Counted from the first letter of the stretch, positions 17,463 to 27,600 are shown. The stretch is 41,170 nt of DNA from Sphingobacterium composti (GCF_009829075.1 NZ_WUQZ01000027.1:1-41170); one strand, 5' to 3'. Notes: generated by a model from the letters alone, not told the origin. Program-made: numbers and translations.

Positions 17463-18935
17463 ATGCAACACAATCTGGTACTTTATAATACATTAACACG
17501 TAAAAAAGAAAAGTTTGAGCCGATACATCCTAATCTAGTTGGGATGTATGTATGTGGTCCTACCGTTTATAGTGATGTACATTTAGGAAATTGTAGAACT
17601 TTTGTTTCTTTTGATTTAATATTCCGATACTTACTTCATTTGGGGTATAAAGTGCGCTACGTCCGTAATATTACAGACGCAGGTCACTTGGAAGGTGATA
17701 ACGACGAAGGTGATGACAAATTCGCTAAAAAAGCGAAGTTGGAGCAGTTAGAACCGATGGAAATCGTGCAGAAATACACAATTGGTTTTCATGATATGTT
17801 GCGTCTGTTTAATACCCTTCCACCTAGCATTGAGCCAACAGCAACAGGACACATTTCAGAGCAAATCGAAATGGTGAAGCAAATCATTGCAAATGGTTAT
17901 GCTTATGAAGTAAATGGTACGGTTTATTTTGATGTAGACAAATACACCAAAGAGCATAACTATACCATCTTGACAAATCGTAATCTTGAGGATTTATTAA
18001 ATAACACGAGAGAATTGGGTGGTCAGGATGAGAAGAAAGGTAGACTGGATTTTGCACTTTGGATCAAAGCTAAACCGGAGCATATCATGCAATGGCCAGC
18101 GCCTTGGAGTGTTGGTTTTCCGGGTTGGCACATTGAATGTTCGGCAATGAGTCGCAAATATTTGGGTGACCAATTTGATATCCACGGTGGTGGAATGGAT
18201 TTGGCTGCTACTCATCACACAAATGAAATAGCGCAATCTCAAGCTTGTAATCACACTACTCCTGCCAAATATTGGATGCATACGAATATGCTAACTGTAA
18301 ATGGAGCGCGTATGTCTAAGTCAGCTGGTAATGGGTTTTTACCCGGCGAATTATTCACAGGTAATCATCCGCTTTTAAATAAGGGTTATTCGCCGATGGC
18401 AGTTCGTTTCTTCATGTTGCAAGCGCATTATAGAAGTACATTGGATTTCTCAAATGATGCTCTGGATGCAGCGGAGAAAGGATATAAACGCCTGATGAAT
18501 GCTATAGCCATATTAGAAAAAATTGTTCCTGCTGCAAAATCAAATATGGATATTGATTTGGATGCTTTGACAGCACGTTGTTATGCTGCGATGGATGATG
18601 ACTTTAATTCTCCAGTATTGATTGCTGAGTTATTCGAATTAGTGCGTTTAATTAATTCAATTTACGATGGTAAACAACAAGTAGACGAGGCAACTTTATT
18701 ACAAATCAAAAAGTTATTAAATGATTTCGTTTTTGATATCATGGGCTTAAAAGACGACCAATTGGGGACAGATAACGAAAGTCTGGACAAATTGATGGAA
18801 TTAGTCATAAGCCTGCGCAATCAAGCGAAACAAAATAAAGATTACGCAACCTCTGATAAAATCAGAAATGAACTTTCAGCTATCGGTATTCAATTAAAAG
18901 ATAGCAAGGATGGAACACTTTGGAATAAGATTTGA
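17463..18935 (+). CDS. cysS: Cysteinyl-tRNA synthetase
   Basis: CysS charges tRNA-Cys. The 490-aa class I synthetase shows YVCGPTVY with zinc ligand Cys31, the HIGH-equivalent HLGN (40-43), and the KMSKS-equivalent RMSKS (283-287). Other markers are the WHIECSAMS zinc site, the DIHGGGMDL block and HHTNEIAQSQA. The C-terminal helical DALR-type domain ends near LKDSKDGTLW. The length and start are normal for the family. It lies 30 bases after der and 24 bases before a secreted NTF2-like protein, so the three form a likely operon, although the products have no known joint function. Confidence 0.98.
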   Translation: MQHNLVLYNTLTRKKEKFEPIHPNLVGMYVCGPTVYSDVHLGNCRTFVSFDLIFRYLLHLGYKVRYVRNITDAGHLEGDNDEGDDKFAKKAKLEQLEPMEIVQKYTIGFHDMLRLFNTLPPSIEPTATGHISEQIEMVKQIIANGYAYEVNGTVYFDVDKYTKEHNYTILTNRNLEDLLNNTRELGGQDEKKGRLDFALWIKAKPEHIMQWPAPWSVGFPGWHIECSAMSRKYLGDQFDIHGGGMDLAATHHTNEIAQSQACNHTTPAKYWMHTNMLTVNGARMSKSAGNGFLPGELFTGNHPLLNKGYSPMAVRFFMLQAHYRSTLDFSNDALDAAEKGYKRLMNAIAILEKIVPAAKSNMDIDLDALTARCYAAMDDDFNSPVLIAELFELVRLINSIYDGKQQVDEATLLQIKKLLNDFVFDIMGLKDDQLGTDNESLDKLMELVISLRNQAKQNKDYATSDKIRNELSAIGIQLKDSKDGTLWNKI

Positions 18936-18959
18936 TTAAGAGATTGCAAATAATTTTAG

Positions 18960-19829
18960 ATGAATTATATTACTATTCTTAAATCTGTATCATTAGCGAC
19001 AGCAATGTTTACTACGCAGTCTTTGTTTGCTCAGCTTCCTGAAAAAGTTGGTGGACTTATTACTGCTGATCGTAATGCTGCTATTATATCCAAAGGCCAA
19101 GGTCCACATACTGCTTTCTCCTCAATTATCGATAAAGAATCAGTTTTTTATGTGCCTTCAGCAGTTAATGCTTTCAATTATTTGAATAACAGACCTAATA
19201 TTCCAGATGTGATGACTTGGGAGCCGAATTTTGCATTGGTATCCAAAAGTTTGGAGTTTGGTGTGACTTCTGGAAGTTTGGAGTTTCAAAAAGTTGGCGC
19301 TATTAAACGTTTTGGACAATATCTGATAATTTGGAAACGAGATAAAAAGGGTGTTTGGAAAGTGGATATGCGTGCGGAGGTAGAAAATTACGGTAAGGCA
19401 GCAGCAAAGGATCTAATGTACCAAGAACCTGATGATTCTTGGTATTTAAAACATCGTTCTCAAGTGCGCTTAAAACAGCGTGAGGATATAGTATTATCAA
19501 CAGATCAGTTGTTTTCTACGATATCAAAATCAAATACTGAAGCTGCCTATAATGAATTCATGGCAGATGAAGTGCGATTTTACTATCCATGGCAAAACGA
19601 AATGGAGGGAAAGAGTAACGTTGTCAATTTTATCAAAAAGCAACGTATAGATATAGTGACAGAGCCCTTAAAAGTTGGAAGAGCGTACAGCGGCGAATAC
19701 GCCTATTCTCAAGGTACAGCAACTGTTCATACGAAGGATAAGGCTGTGAAATTTAATTATATCCGTATTTGGCAGTTGAAAGAGGATTTTCAGTGGAGGG
19801 TAATTTTAGAAATGATGTTTGAGCGTTAA
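18960..19829 (+). CDS. Secreted protein with two NTF2/SnoaL-like domains
   Basis: I know no name for this 289-aa protein. A signal peptide with cleavage probably after LFA (residue ~24) directs it to the periplasm. The mature part looks like two successive NTF2-like (DUF4440/SnoaL-type) domains of about 120 residues. The first ends in FGQYLIIWKRDKKGVWKVDM; the second starts near QLFSTISKSNTEAAYNEFM and ends in YIRIWQLKEDFQWRVILEMM. The paired (Y)xxIW...W(K/R)V strands are the typical last strands of the fold. Such domains often bind small ligands or act as unknown enzymes; no catalytic residue can be assigned. It follows cysS by 24 bases and ends at a strong palindromic terminator. Confidence 0.75.
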   Translation: MNYITILKSVSLATAMFTTQSLFAQLPEKVGGLITADRNAAIISKGQGPHTAFSSIIDKESVFYVPSAVNAFNYLNNRPNIPDVMTWEPNFALVSKSLEFGVTSGSLEFQKVGAIKRFGQYLIIWKRDKKGVWKVDMRAEVENYGKAAAKDLMYQEPDDSWYLKHRSQVRLKQREDIVLSTDQLFSTISKSNTEAAYNEFMADEVRFYYPWQNEMEGKSNVVNFIKKQRIDIVTEPLKVGRAYSGEYAYSQGTATVHTKDKAVKFNYIRIWQLKEDFQWRVILEMMFER

Positions 19830-19841
19830 ATCATACTAGAA

Positions 19842-19889
19842 ATATAAAAAGGCGAGGCTTGAAAATTTTCAAGCCTCGCCTTTTTATAT
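19842..19889. terminator. Perfect 48-bp palindromic bidirectional terminator
   Basis: Bases 19842-19889 are a perfect inverted repeat centred at 19865/19866, with a GC-rich core and A/T runs at both ends. It sits between two converging genes, 12 bases after one stop and 1 base before the other, and can terminate both. Confidence 0.9.
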
Positions 19890-19890
19890 G

Positions 19891-21255
19891 TTATTTACTT
19901 GCTAATTCTTTAGTCGGTTTTGTCCAGATTTTTAATTCCTCGCATGACATGAACTCAGGGTTGATATCTATGTAAGTTGTTTCTCGACGCGTTTCGAACC
20001 ACTCACTAAGTGTACGGTTTACTTTGTCTTGTCTTGCAGCTTCTTTGATTTTTGCAAAGTCTTGCTCCAAGCTAGCTTTATGTGGAGGTATTCTCGATCG
20101 TAAATAATAGATACGATATGACCTTTCGCCCAATCTCTTATCTGTATATACGATTGGTTTAGATATTTCACCTTCTTTTAATGGGTCTATTGCGTTAAAT
20201 ACTTCTACATCGTCTAACTGATTCATTGGGATTAATGTAGAGCGATCTTCCATATTACTCACTACACCACCAGCATATTTTGTGTTTTGATCGTCTGAAT
20301 ATATTGAGGCAGCTTGATTGAAGGTTAGTTTTTTTGTGTTGATCAAATCAGCAATACTATCAATTTTCGCTTTTGCGCGGTTTAACGATTCTATTGTTGC
20401 TTGTTTTTTGACAAGGATGTGGCGTACGTTCACTTCTTCTCCTCTGCGGTCTAGTACTTGCAAAAAGTGAAACCCGTATTGTGTTTCGAATACAGGTGAG
20501 ATTTCGCCCTTTTTCAATCTAAATGCATTCGCAGAGAATTCTTTCACCCAGTTTTCACGTGTATTAAAACCTAATTCTCCACCATACGGAGCAGAACCGT
20601 CTTCAGAATAGAGACGTGCTATAGTGCCAAAATCAGAACCATTCAATACTTGTTGGCGGTATCCCTCAGCTTTTTTGCGAAATTGATCTTTTTCTTCCTT
20701 TGTTAATACTGGGTTTATTACTAATTGTGCATATTCAATTTCTGTATTGAAGTACGGTAAACTATCAGGATTTAAACTGTTGAAATATCTTTTTACTTCT
20801 TCTGGAGTCACATCAATTTTAGACACAATTTGGCCTTGCATCTTGTTTCCTTTTAATTGTTCTGCGACAGCAGGGCGCATCTCTTCTTTGTGTTGAAGAA
20901 TAGAGCGATTCAAAAATTCTTCTAAGCGCTCTTTGCCACCAGCACGTTGAACCATGTTACGAATACGGAAATTCAACTGGTCATCAACTTCACTTTCTGA
21001 GACTTCCACAGAGTCAATCACAGCTTGTTGTGCCAATAGTTTTTGTGTCAACAATTGCTGTAGTATGTAGCACTTAATATTGTCATCAGGCTTATTACCT
21101 TGTGCCAAAAACTGCGTGTATTCTAATTCTAAGTCAGATTGTAATATATGTGCATTACCTACAGTAGCTATTATTCGATCTACTAATTTTTCTTGTGCCG
21201 ATAAAGTATTTATGTATACTGTTAGAATAATAAGTATTCCTAAAAGTTTTTTCAT
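19891..21255 (-). CDS. surA: SurA-like periplasmic peptidyl-prolyl isomerase
   Basis: A periplasmic chaperone/isomerase that helps outer-membrane proteins fold, here 454 aa. The signal peptide ends at LSA (~20). The N-terminal SurA chaperone region begins with VDRIIATVGNAHILQSDLELEY, and two parvulin domains follow. The first (~175-275) has YAQLVINP, the conserved SEDGSAPYGGELGF block and GEISPVFETQYGFHFLQV. The second begins with EVNVRHILVKK (~277-287) and includes YSDDQNTKYAGGVV. The architecture matches SurA, although Bacteroidota versions are divergent. It has a -7 box just upstream and converges with the NTF2-like gene. Confidence 0.88.
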   Translation of the reverse strand: MKKLLGILIILTVYINTLSAQEKLVDRIIATVGNAHILQSDLELEYTQFLAQGNKPDDNIKCYILQQLLTQKLLAQQAVIDSVEVSESEVDDQLNFRIRNMVQRAGGKERLEEFLNRSILQHKEEMRPAVAEQLKGNKMQGQIVSKIDVTPEEVKRYFNSLNPDSLPYFNTEIEYAQLVINPVLTKEEKDQFRKKAEGYRQQVLNGSDFGTIARLYSEDGSAPYGGELGFNTRENWVKEFSANAFRLKKGEISPVFETQYGFHFLQVLDRRGEEVNVRHILVKKQATIESLNRAKAKIDSIADLINTKKLTFNQAASIYSDDQNTKYAGGVVSNMEDRSTLIPMNQLDDVEVFNAIDPLKEGEISKPIVYTDKRLGERSYRIYYLRSRIPPHKASLEQDFAKIKEAARQDKVNRTLSEWFETRRETTYIDINPEFMSCEELKIWTKPTKELASK

Positions 21256-21280
21256 TAATTGTCTGTCAAAATTTATGGTA

Positions 21281-21288
21281 CAAAAATA
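21281..21288 (-). promoter_or_regulatory. -7 box of surA
   Basis: The minus strand reads TATTTTTG, a match to TAnnTTTG, 26 bases upstream of the start codon. This gives a short leader of about 20 bases. A -33 element is not clear. Confidence 0.5.
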
Positions 21289-21428
21289 TTAGAATAATTT
21301 ATAAAAGCACTATTTTTCAAATGAATAATGCTAACTTACTCTCCGCAACTAATGTATATAGTGCATTATCTGCGAATATACTGTTTTGAATTTACCAAAT
21401 AATCTATTTAACGAAATTTAACGAGTCT

Positions 21429-22520
21429 ATGAAATGTTATAATCTTTCGTTCGTCTTTTTGTGTGTTTCAGCTGTTTTATTTACTATGGAAACATCATAT
21501 GCACAAGTATATAAAATGTATGTCGGAACATATACGAATAATAACGATAGCAAAGGGATTTATGTCTTTGATTTCGATGAAATCTCGGGAAAAGCAACTT
21601 TGAATAAGACAATCAATATGAGTAATCCTTCTTTCTTAGCGCGTAATGGGGATAAATTATATGCAGTAAATGAGGATACAAAAGGTATGGTTTCTGTATA
21701 CGATTTAGCTCAAGATAAAGTGTTGAGTCAGGTATCAACAAATGGAATGCACCCCTGTCATATCGCGTTAAGTCCAAAAGATCCTATAGCTGTAGTTTCT
21801 AATTATTCGAGTGGTTCTTTATGTCTTTTTTCATTGAATGGTGATGGAAGTATTAATAGTATGGATGATTTTATAAAATTTGATGGCTCGAGTATCAATA
21901 AGGAAAGGCAAAATAATTCACATATACATTCAGCTTTCTTTAATAAGGAAGGTACACAAATTTATGTATCTGATTTGGGAACGGATTTTATTTATGTATT
22001 CGATATTGTGTTTAGTGATGGGAAGTATTATTTACACAAATCACAAGATATAAAAACAAAATTGGGAGGTGGGCCTCGCCATTTGGTATTATCAAAGGAT
22101 CAAAATACTATTTACAGTGTGCTGGAATTGACGGGGGAAGTGGAGGTATTTCAATATTCAGGTTCTGATTGGATTTCTAAACAAATCGTACCAATGTTTC
22201 CCAAAGATTTCGAAGGTGAGCATGGTGGAGCAGACATTAAAATAGACAAAAATGGAAAATATGTTTATGCTACCAATAGAGGCACCGCTAATTTTATGTA
22301 CAAATATAGGGTGAAGAGCAATGGGTTATTAGAAAAAGTTGGACATGTTAGTGTCTATGGAGATTCACCTCGTAATGTAAATATTTCCCTAAAAGAAAAA
22401 AGTGTATTTATAGCTAATCAGATCACAAATAATATCACTATTTTAGATAATAAGTCTTTAATGTCGGAAATTGTCTACAACAAATTGGAATTGCCTAATC
22501 CTGTGTGTGTTATATTTTAG
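21429..22520 (+). CDS. Secreted lactonase-family beta-propeller protein
   Basis: This 363-aa protein belongs to the YbhE/6-phosphogluconolactonase-type (Lactonase, PF10282-like) propellers. Family marks are YKMYVGTYTNNNDSKGIYVF at the first blade (~28-47), NPSFLARNGDKLYAVNE, GMHPCHIALSPKD, NNSHIHSAFF, GGGPRHLVLSKD and YGDSPRNVNIS. Unlike cytosolic Pgl, it has an N-terminal signal peptide (cleavage after SYA, ~25), so it should be periplasmic. A pentose-phosphate role is therefore doubtful, and hydrolysis of an external lactone or a binding role is possible. It ends 41 bases before the ECF sigma gene, whose promoter-like box follows its stop, so a link to the import locus is possible but unproven. 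Confidence 0.85.
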   Translation: MKCYNLSFVFLCVSAVLFTMETSYAQVYKMYVGTYTNNNDSKGIYVFDFDEISGKATLNKTINMSNPSFLARNGDKLYAVNEDTKGMVSVYDLAQDKVLSQVSTNGMHPCHIALSPKDPIAVVSNYSSGSLCLFSLNGDGSINSMDDFIKFDGSSINKERQNNSHIHSAFFNKEGTQIYVSDLGTDFIYVFDIVFSDGKYYLHKSQDIKTKLGGGPRHLVLSKDQNTIYSVLELTGEVEVFQYSGSDWISKQIVPMFPKDFEGEHGGADIKIDKNGKYVYATNRGTANFMYKYRVKSNGLLEKVGHVSVYGDSPRNVNISLKEKSVFIANQITNNITILDNKSLMSEIVYNKLELPNPVCVIF

Positions 22521-22528
22521 AATATTAC

Positions 22529-22536
22529 TATGTTTG
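22529..22536 (+). promoter_or_regulatory. -7 box of the ECF sigma gene
   Basis: TATGTTTG matches TAnnTTTG exactly and lies 25 bases before the chosen ATG. The -33 region has only a weak match, inside the last codons of the lactonase-like gene. Confidence 0.5.
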
Positions 22537-22561
22537 TATCAACATTATTCGAAATTCATTA

Positions 22562-23095
22562 ATGTCTACTACTGCCAAATATATTAAATTAGAGTTCGAA
22601 AAGCATTACCAAAATCTTTGCTTTTTTGCCTATACATTAATTGGCGACAATGTAATGGCAGAGGATTTCGTTCAAGAAGCTTTTTTAGCATTTTATGCGA
22701 AGTTTGATACAATATTACCAAATGAAAACGTTTATAAATCTTTTCTGTACACATCAGTAAAGAATAGTATTTTGAACTGGCATAGAAGAAATAAAGTAGA
22801 ATCCAAATATCATCAATTAACTAATTTTGAGGATTTTGTCGATTTGGATTTTGATAATGCGATGATTAAAGCTGAAACTATAGCTGAGGTGAATAAATTA
22901 ATTCACAATCTACCTCGTGCCTGTCAGCAAGTATTTAAACTTTACTACTTAGAAGGCTTGTCTTCTAAAGAAATAGCGGCACAATTAAATATTAGTATAA
23001 ATACGATTAAAACACAAAAGCTTCGGGGATTAAAATATATTCAATCAAAATTGCACCCCGAGTACTTCCTGATATTTATTTTTTTAATAAATTAA
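22562..23095 (+). CDS. FecI-type ECF sigma factor
   Basis: This 177-aa extracytoplasmic-function sigma factor contains region 2 (FEKHYQNLCFFAYTLIGDNVMAEDFVQEAFLAFY, ~11-44) and region 4 (LPRACQQVFKLYYLEGLSSKEIAAQLNIS, ~119-147, followed by TIKTQKLRGLKYI). The hydrophobic tail FLIFIFLIN is common in Bacteroidota FecI-like factors. The reading frame is open to 22505, but the upstream part overlaps the lactonase gene and lacks family sequence, so I start it at 22562. A FecR anti-sigma gene follows after 43 bases, then a SusC with an STN domain. This is the standard order for trans-envelope regulation, so it most likely transcribes the susC operon at 24625. Confidence 0.93.
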   Translation: MSTTAKYIKLEFEKHYQNLCFFAYTLIGDNVMAEDFVQEAFLAFYAKFDTILPNENVYKSFLYTSVKNSILNWHRRNKVESKYHQLTNFEDFVDLDFDNAMIKAETIAEVNKLIHNLPRACQQVFKLYYLEGLSSKEIAAQLNISINTIKTQKLRGLKYIQSKLHPEYFLIFIFLIN

Positions 23096-23138
23096 TTTAT
23101 TTTGTCACCCCTTTTCTTAATGATGGTTTCTTATTTGT

Positions 23139-24314
23139 ATGAACCAAGAAGAAACTAACTTAGCTAAAATTATCGCTAAATATCTAAATAATGAATGTGA
23201 TGATTCCGAAAGGGAATTGTTAGAATCTTGGTTATTGCAATCTAAGAAAAATAGGGATGTATTGGATGATCTGATGAATTCTCAAAGGCTTCAAGAGGAT
23301 CTTATACAATATAATTTATTTGATAGAGCTGCCGCCTGGGGAAAGTTATCGGATAAGTTTAATGCGAATAGCACAAGTGTGAAGAAGTTTAGGTTCAATA
23401 AATTTGTGTATGCTGCGGCTATAATTTTCGCAATTATAAGCGTGTCATTTTTTTATCTAAAGTATGTAAATACATTCCAAAATAGGTATAGTGTTTTATC
23501 GGAGGGTGAAATCTTAAAGGATTCTGTTGGTGACATTCTTCCAGCCACTACTGGAGCTATTTTAGTAAATTCTGATGGTAAGAAGGTTGTTTTGTCGAAC
23601 TCATTTAGTATTCATAAGGACGGCTCTGTAGCAATAGAAGGTTTAAGTTCAGAATCTCATACAAATAATTCCGAAAATTCATATTACGAATTAATAGTGC
23701 CCAAAGCCAAAATTATTCATTTTACGATGTTTGATGGAAGTAAGGTGTGGGTAAATGCTAACTCAAGATTAAGAATACCCACACAAAGTTATCAAAATGA
23801 ACGTCGTATAACTTTATTATCTGGGGAAGCATATTTTGAAGTCGAGAAATTTGAGAATACCAAGTTCATTGTGGATTCCGAACATGGTTCTATAGAGGTG
23901 CTAGGAACAAAATTTAATGTCAATACTTTCAAAAACTCTTTTAAAACAACACTAGTAGAGGGTAGCGTTAAATTGATTAATGACTTTGATCAAAAGGTAT
24001 TAATTCCAAATACGTCAGCAATTTTTATAGATCAAGAATTTATGACAGCAAAAGCAAATATGGCTTCAGATTTAGCGTGGAAAAATAATTTGTTTTATTT
24101 CAATAATCTTTCTCTAGATAGAATTGCTAAACAGATTGAGGATTGGTACGGGGTGAAGGTAAATATTGAAGCAAGTGTTGCTAAGTTAAATAACACATAT
24201 TCTGGTGAGCTTGCTAGAAATGTGCCTCTGACTAAGGTCAAGGATATGTTGGAGTTCATATCAGGACTAGATGTAAGAATTGAAGGCGATAATTTGAATA
24301 TTATAAATGAATAA
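23139..24314 (+). CDS. FecR-family anti-sigma factor
   Basis: This 391-aa inner-membrane regulator would hold the neighbouring ECF sigma factor until signalled by the SusC STN domain. The cytoplasmic N-terminus (1-88) contains the sigma-binding helices (AKIIAKYLNNECDDSERELLESW). One membrane segment lies at ~89-107, then the periplasmic FecR domain with FTMFDGSKVWVNANSRLRIP, RRITLLSGEAYFEVE and IEVLGTKFNVNTF. The C-terminal DUF4974-type domain begins near FYFNNLSLDRIAKQIEDWYGV and resembles an STN fold, which is the expected partner of SusC's own STN. The stop codon directly abuts copy 1 of a repeat described below. Confidence 0.94.
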   Translation: MNQEETNLAKIIAKYLNNECDDSERELLESWLLQSKKNRDVLDDLMNSQRLQEDLIQYNLFDRAAAWGKLSDKFNANSTSVKKFRFNKFVYAAAIIFAIISVSFFYLKYVNTFQNRYSVLSEGEILKDSVGDILPATTGAILVNSDGKKVVLSNSFSIHKDGSVAIEGLSSESHTNNSENSYYELIVPKAKIIHFTMFDGSKVWVNANSRLRIPTQSYQNERRITLLSGEAYFEVEKFENTKFIVDSEHGSIEVLGTKFNVNTFKNSFKTTLVEGSVKLINDFDQKVLIPNTSAIFIDQEFMTAKANMASDLAWKNNLFYFNNLSLDRIAKQIEDWYGVKVNIEASVAKLNNTYSGELARNVPLTKVKDMLEFISGLDVRIEGDNLNIINE

Positions 24315-24315
24315 C

Positions 24316-24361
24316 AGGAATGCGCCAACATTCCTGTCAAAAATAATTTACTAACTGGTTT
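24316..24361 (+). repeat. Direct repeat copy 1 (susC leader duplicate)
   Basis: 42 of 46 bases match copy 2 at 24573-24618. The unit starts with a hairpin AGGAATG-CGCCAA-CATTCCT. Similarity continues with gaps to about 24394, including an ATG at 24365 that would be the susC start but is followed at once by TAA. Confidence 0.88.
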
Positions 24362-24572
24362 ATAATGTAAACCGACTTAAAAATAATAAAAATTGTTAAG
24401 ATACACATTATGTATGTTATTGAATTTCAGTTTTTTTGTATTTCTTTTTAAGAAATAAGTTTTATAGAATTTCTTTCATCAACAATATGTGTGTTTAATA
24501 GTGTGAATAAATTAACTAAGGTGTGAACGAATAAATTTAAAACTATGATCTGAAAATTACTATTAACCAATT

Positions 24573-24618
24573 AGGAGTGCGCCAACATTCCTGTCAAACT
24601 TAATTTACTAACTGATTT
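24573..24618 (+). repeat. Direct repeat copy 2 (susC leader)
   Basis: This copy ends 6 bases before the susC ATG. Its hairpin is AGGAGTG-CGCCAA-CATTCCT, with a G-T wobble in place of the A-T pair of copy 1, so the stem is kept. Confidence 0.88.
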
Positions 24619-24624
24619 TTTTTA

Positions 24625-27600
24625 ATGTTAAACCTTAAAAAATGTATGAATAATAATTGCCTACGAGAAAAGGTAAACAAGCCTTTCCTTCTCAGAAAAA
24701 CGATCTTTTATATGAAAGTTGTCCTTTTGATTTTAATAACCAGTTTACAATTGGTTGCTGCAAAGACATCTGCACAAAGAATTTCTTTACAAGCAAGGAA
24801 TGAGAAATTAGATGAGGTATTCAAGAGTATTACAACCCAAAGTAACTTCAAATTTTTGTATAATGATGAGGTAATAACAAAGCATCCAAGAGTATCACTT
24901 GAAGTAAAGAATGAACCTTTGGATGCTGTGTTGTCAAAATTATTACCAAAAGGACTTTTTGAATATAAAATAGTTTCAAACACTATTTTAGTAAATGTAG
25001 TTTCTAAAGCCGCGAATGAAACAACTATAGTCCAAACAAAAGCTTCTGGTACTGTGGTTGATGAAAATGGAAACCCAATTAGTAATGCGTCTGTTATATT
25101 GGTTGGAAGTAGTACTGTAGTAGTATCGGATAAAGATGGAAAATTCCAAATACAAGCTAATGTTGGTAATACTTTAGAAGCTAGATATGTTGGGTATCAA
25201 TCCGCAAGAGTAACAGTATCGTCACTAAACAATATACGTATTGTCCTCCGCTCAGATGCTTCTACGAATATAGAAGAGGTTAATGTAGTAGCTACAGGAT
25301 ATCAAAACATTGATAGAAAGCTTTTTACTGGAGCAACTACAAAAGTTAATGCTAAAGATGCTGAAAGAAATGGTGTGCCAGATATTTCTCGTATGTTAGA
25401 AGGTCAAGCCGCCGGGGTATCGGTACAGAATGTTTCAGGAACGTTTGGTGCCGCTCCAAAAATTCGTGTACGTGGGGCTACTTCGCTATCCGGTGATAAT
25501 AAGCCTTTATGGGTTGTGGATGGGATAATTTTAGAAGATGTAGTGAATATTTCTAATGAGGCACTTTCTACAGGTGATGCAAGTACTTTAATAGGTTCAT
25601 CAGTCGCTGGGTTGAACCCAGATGATATTGAGTCGTTTACTATATTGAAAGATGCAGCAGCAACAGCGATGTACGGTGCTAGAGCGATGAATGGTGTAAT
25701 TGTAGTTAATACAAAAAAAGGACGTAATACGAATGGAAAGCCGATAGTAAGTTATACTAGTAATTTTACTACTTATATAAAACCTACATATAATGAATTC
25801 GATATAATGAATTCAGCAGAACAAATATCGGTTTTGTTAGAAATGGAAAATAAGGGGTATTATAGCCATAGTAATGTAGCTAATGCAAAGGATGGAGGAA
25901 TATTCTTTAAAATGTACAATCAAATGTATGATTATGATCCAAATTCAGACTCATTTACATTGAAGAACACTAAGCAAGAACGATTAAATTTCCTTTCACG
26001 ATATGCGAAAGCAAATACAGATTGGTTTGATGTACTTTTTAAGAATTCATTATTACAAGAACACTCAGCTAGTGTGACAACAGGAGGTGAACGTTCTCAA
26101 AGTTATTTTTCAACTAGTTTTTTGAATGATAGTGGGATGACTTTAGGAGATAATGTTAAGCGCTACACCATGAATACACGTAATAACTTTAAGCTGAGTG
26201 ATAAGTTTAGTGTGGAATTTTTAGTAAATGGTTCAATTCGTGATCAACAAACTCCAGGTACATTGACTAGACAATCAGATCCTGTTTATGGTAAATATTC
26301 ACGCGATTTCGATATTAATCCATATTCTTATGCCTTAAATACAAGTCGCTTAGTCACTCCGTACGATGAAAATGGTAATCTTGAGTTTTTTACCAGAAAT
26401 TACGCACCTTTTAATATATTAAATGAATTAGAAAACAATTTTCTAAAACTTAATATGTTGGATTTGAAGGCTCAAGGTGGTATTAAATATAAATTTCTAC
26501 CATATTTAACATATTCAGCAGATGGCTCCTATCGTTATGCTAAAAGTGAGAGACAGCACCATGTTCAAGAATATTCAAATATGGCGCAGGCTTATAGAGC
26601 AAATGCTAATCCGACTGTTAATAATGGAAATTTCTTCTTATACGATGACCCAGATTTTCCTAATGAACCATCTATTGTAGTTTTACCAGAAGGAGGGTTT
26701 TATAATACGACACTTAATAATATTAAAAATTATTATTTCAGACATAATTTAGAGTTCGACCATACTTATAATGAAGATCATAGATTAAATGTCTTTGGTT
26801 CAATGGAATTACGCTATACAGATAGACAGTATACAGATTATGACGGTGTGGGTTACCAGTATGATAATGGTGGGTTGGTTAACTCGAATTATAAATTCTT
26901 TAAAAGAGCATCTGAGGCAGGTAATCCTTATTTTGGGATGGGATATAGCAAAGATCGTTTTGCTGCTTATGCCATTCGTGCTGCTTATGCTTTTAAAAAT
27001 AAGTATAGTGTAAATAGTACTTTTAGATACGACGGTTCTAATTTAATGGGTAAATCACGAACTGCACGTTGGTTACCTACTTGGAATGTCTCAGGAGCTT
27101 GGGATATTGATCAAGAGAAATTTTTCGAGCCTATTCGGTTAATTCTTTCGGGAGCTAGAATAAGATCTACTTATGGATTAACAGCAAGTATGGGTAGTGC
27201 CAATAATTCAGCAGCAGTATTCTACTCTACTATCGCAAGACGACCATATGATAATGAGAAGGAATCTCTAATATATAATGCGAGTTTAGAAAATTCTGGA
27301 TTGACATGGGAGAAATTATATGAATTCAATATCGGGACAGATCTTTCTTTCTTTAATAAGATAGATGTTACAGCGGATTATTATACGAGGAATATCTTTG
27401 ATTTGATTGGAACGATTAGAACTTCTGGTATTGGGGGTGAATATCAAAAAATCGCCAATTACGGAACTATGAAAGCACATGGTTTTGAATTAACAGTGGC
27501 AGGAAATCCGATATCGAGGCAAGATGGCTTTAAATGGAGAACGCAGTTTAATTTTGGGATAAATAAGAATGAAGTAACTAGATTGGATGTTAATCAGAAC

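Larger units (their letters stand above)
24315..24624 (+). promoter_or_regulatory. fecR-susC intergenic region with duplicated leader
   Basis: This 310-base gap holds two copies of one sequence, one right after the fecR stop and one right before the susC start. Between them (24397-24570) the DNA is very AT-rich and I find no exact TAnnTTTG box. Transcription of susC may instead depend on the ECF sigma factor, whose promoter sequence I cannot recognise. Confidence 0.7.

Noticed and set aside
17997..18281. Minus-strand open frame of 94 codons inside cysS
   Set aside because: It is a shadow of the strongly supported cysS frame, with no signal or family features.
19842..19889. 48-bp perfect palindrome as a recombination or phage site
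   Set aside because: Its position between converging stops and the flanking A/T runs make it an ordinary bidirectional terminator.
22505..22561. Longer N-terminus of the ECF sigma factor
   Set aside because: It overlaps the lactonase gene and the -7 box and carries no sigma-factor sequence.
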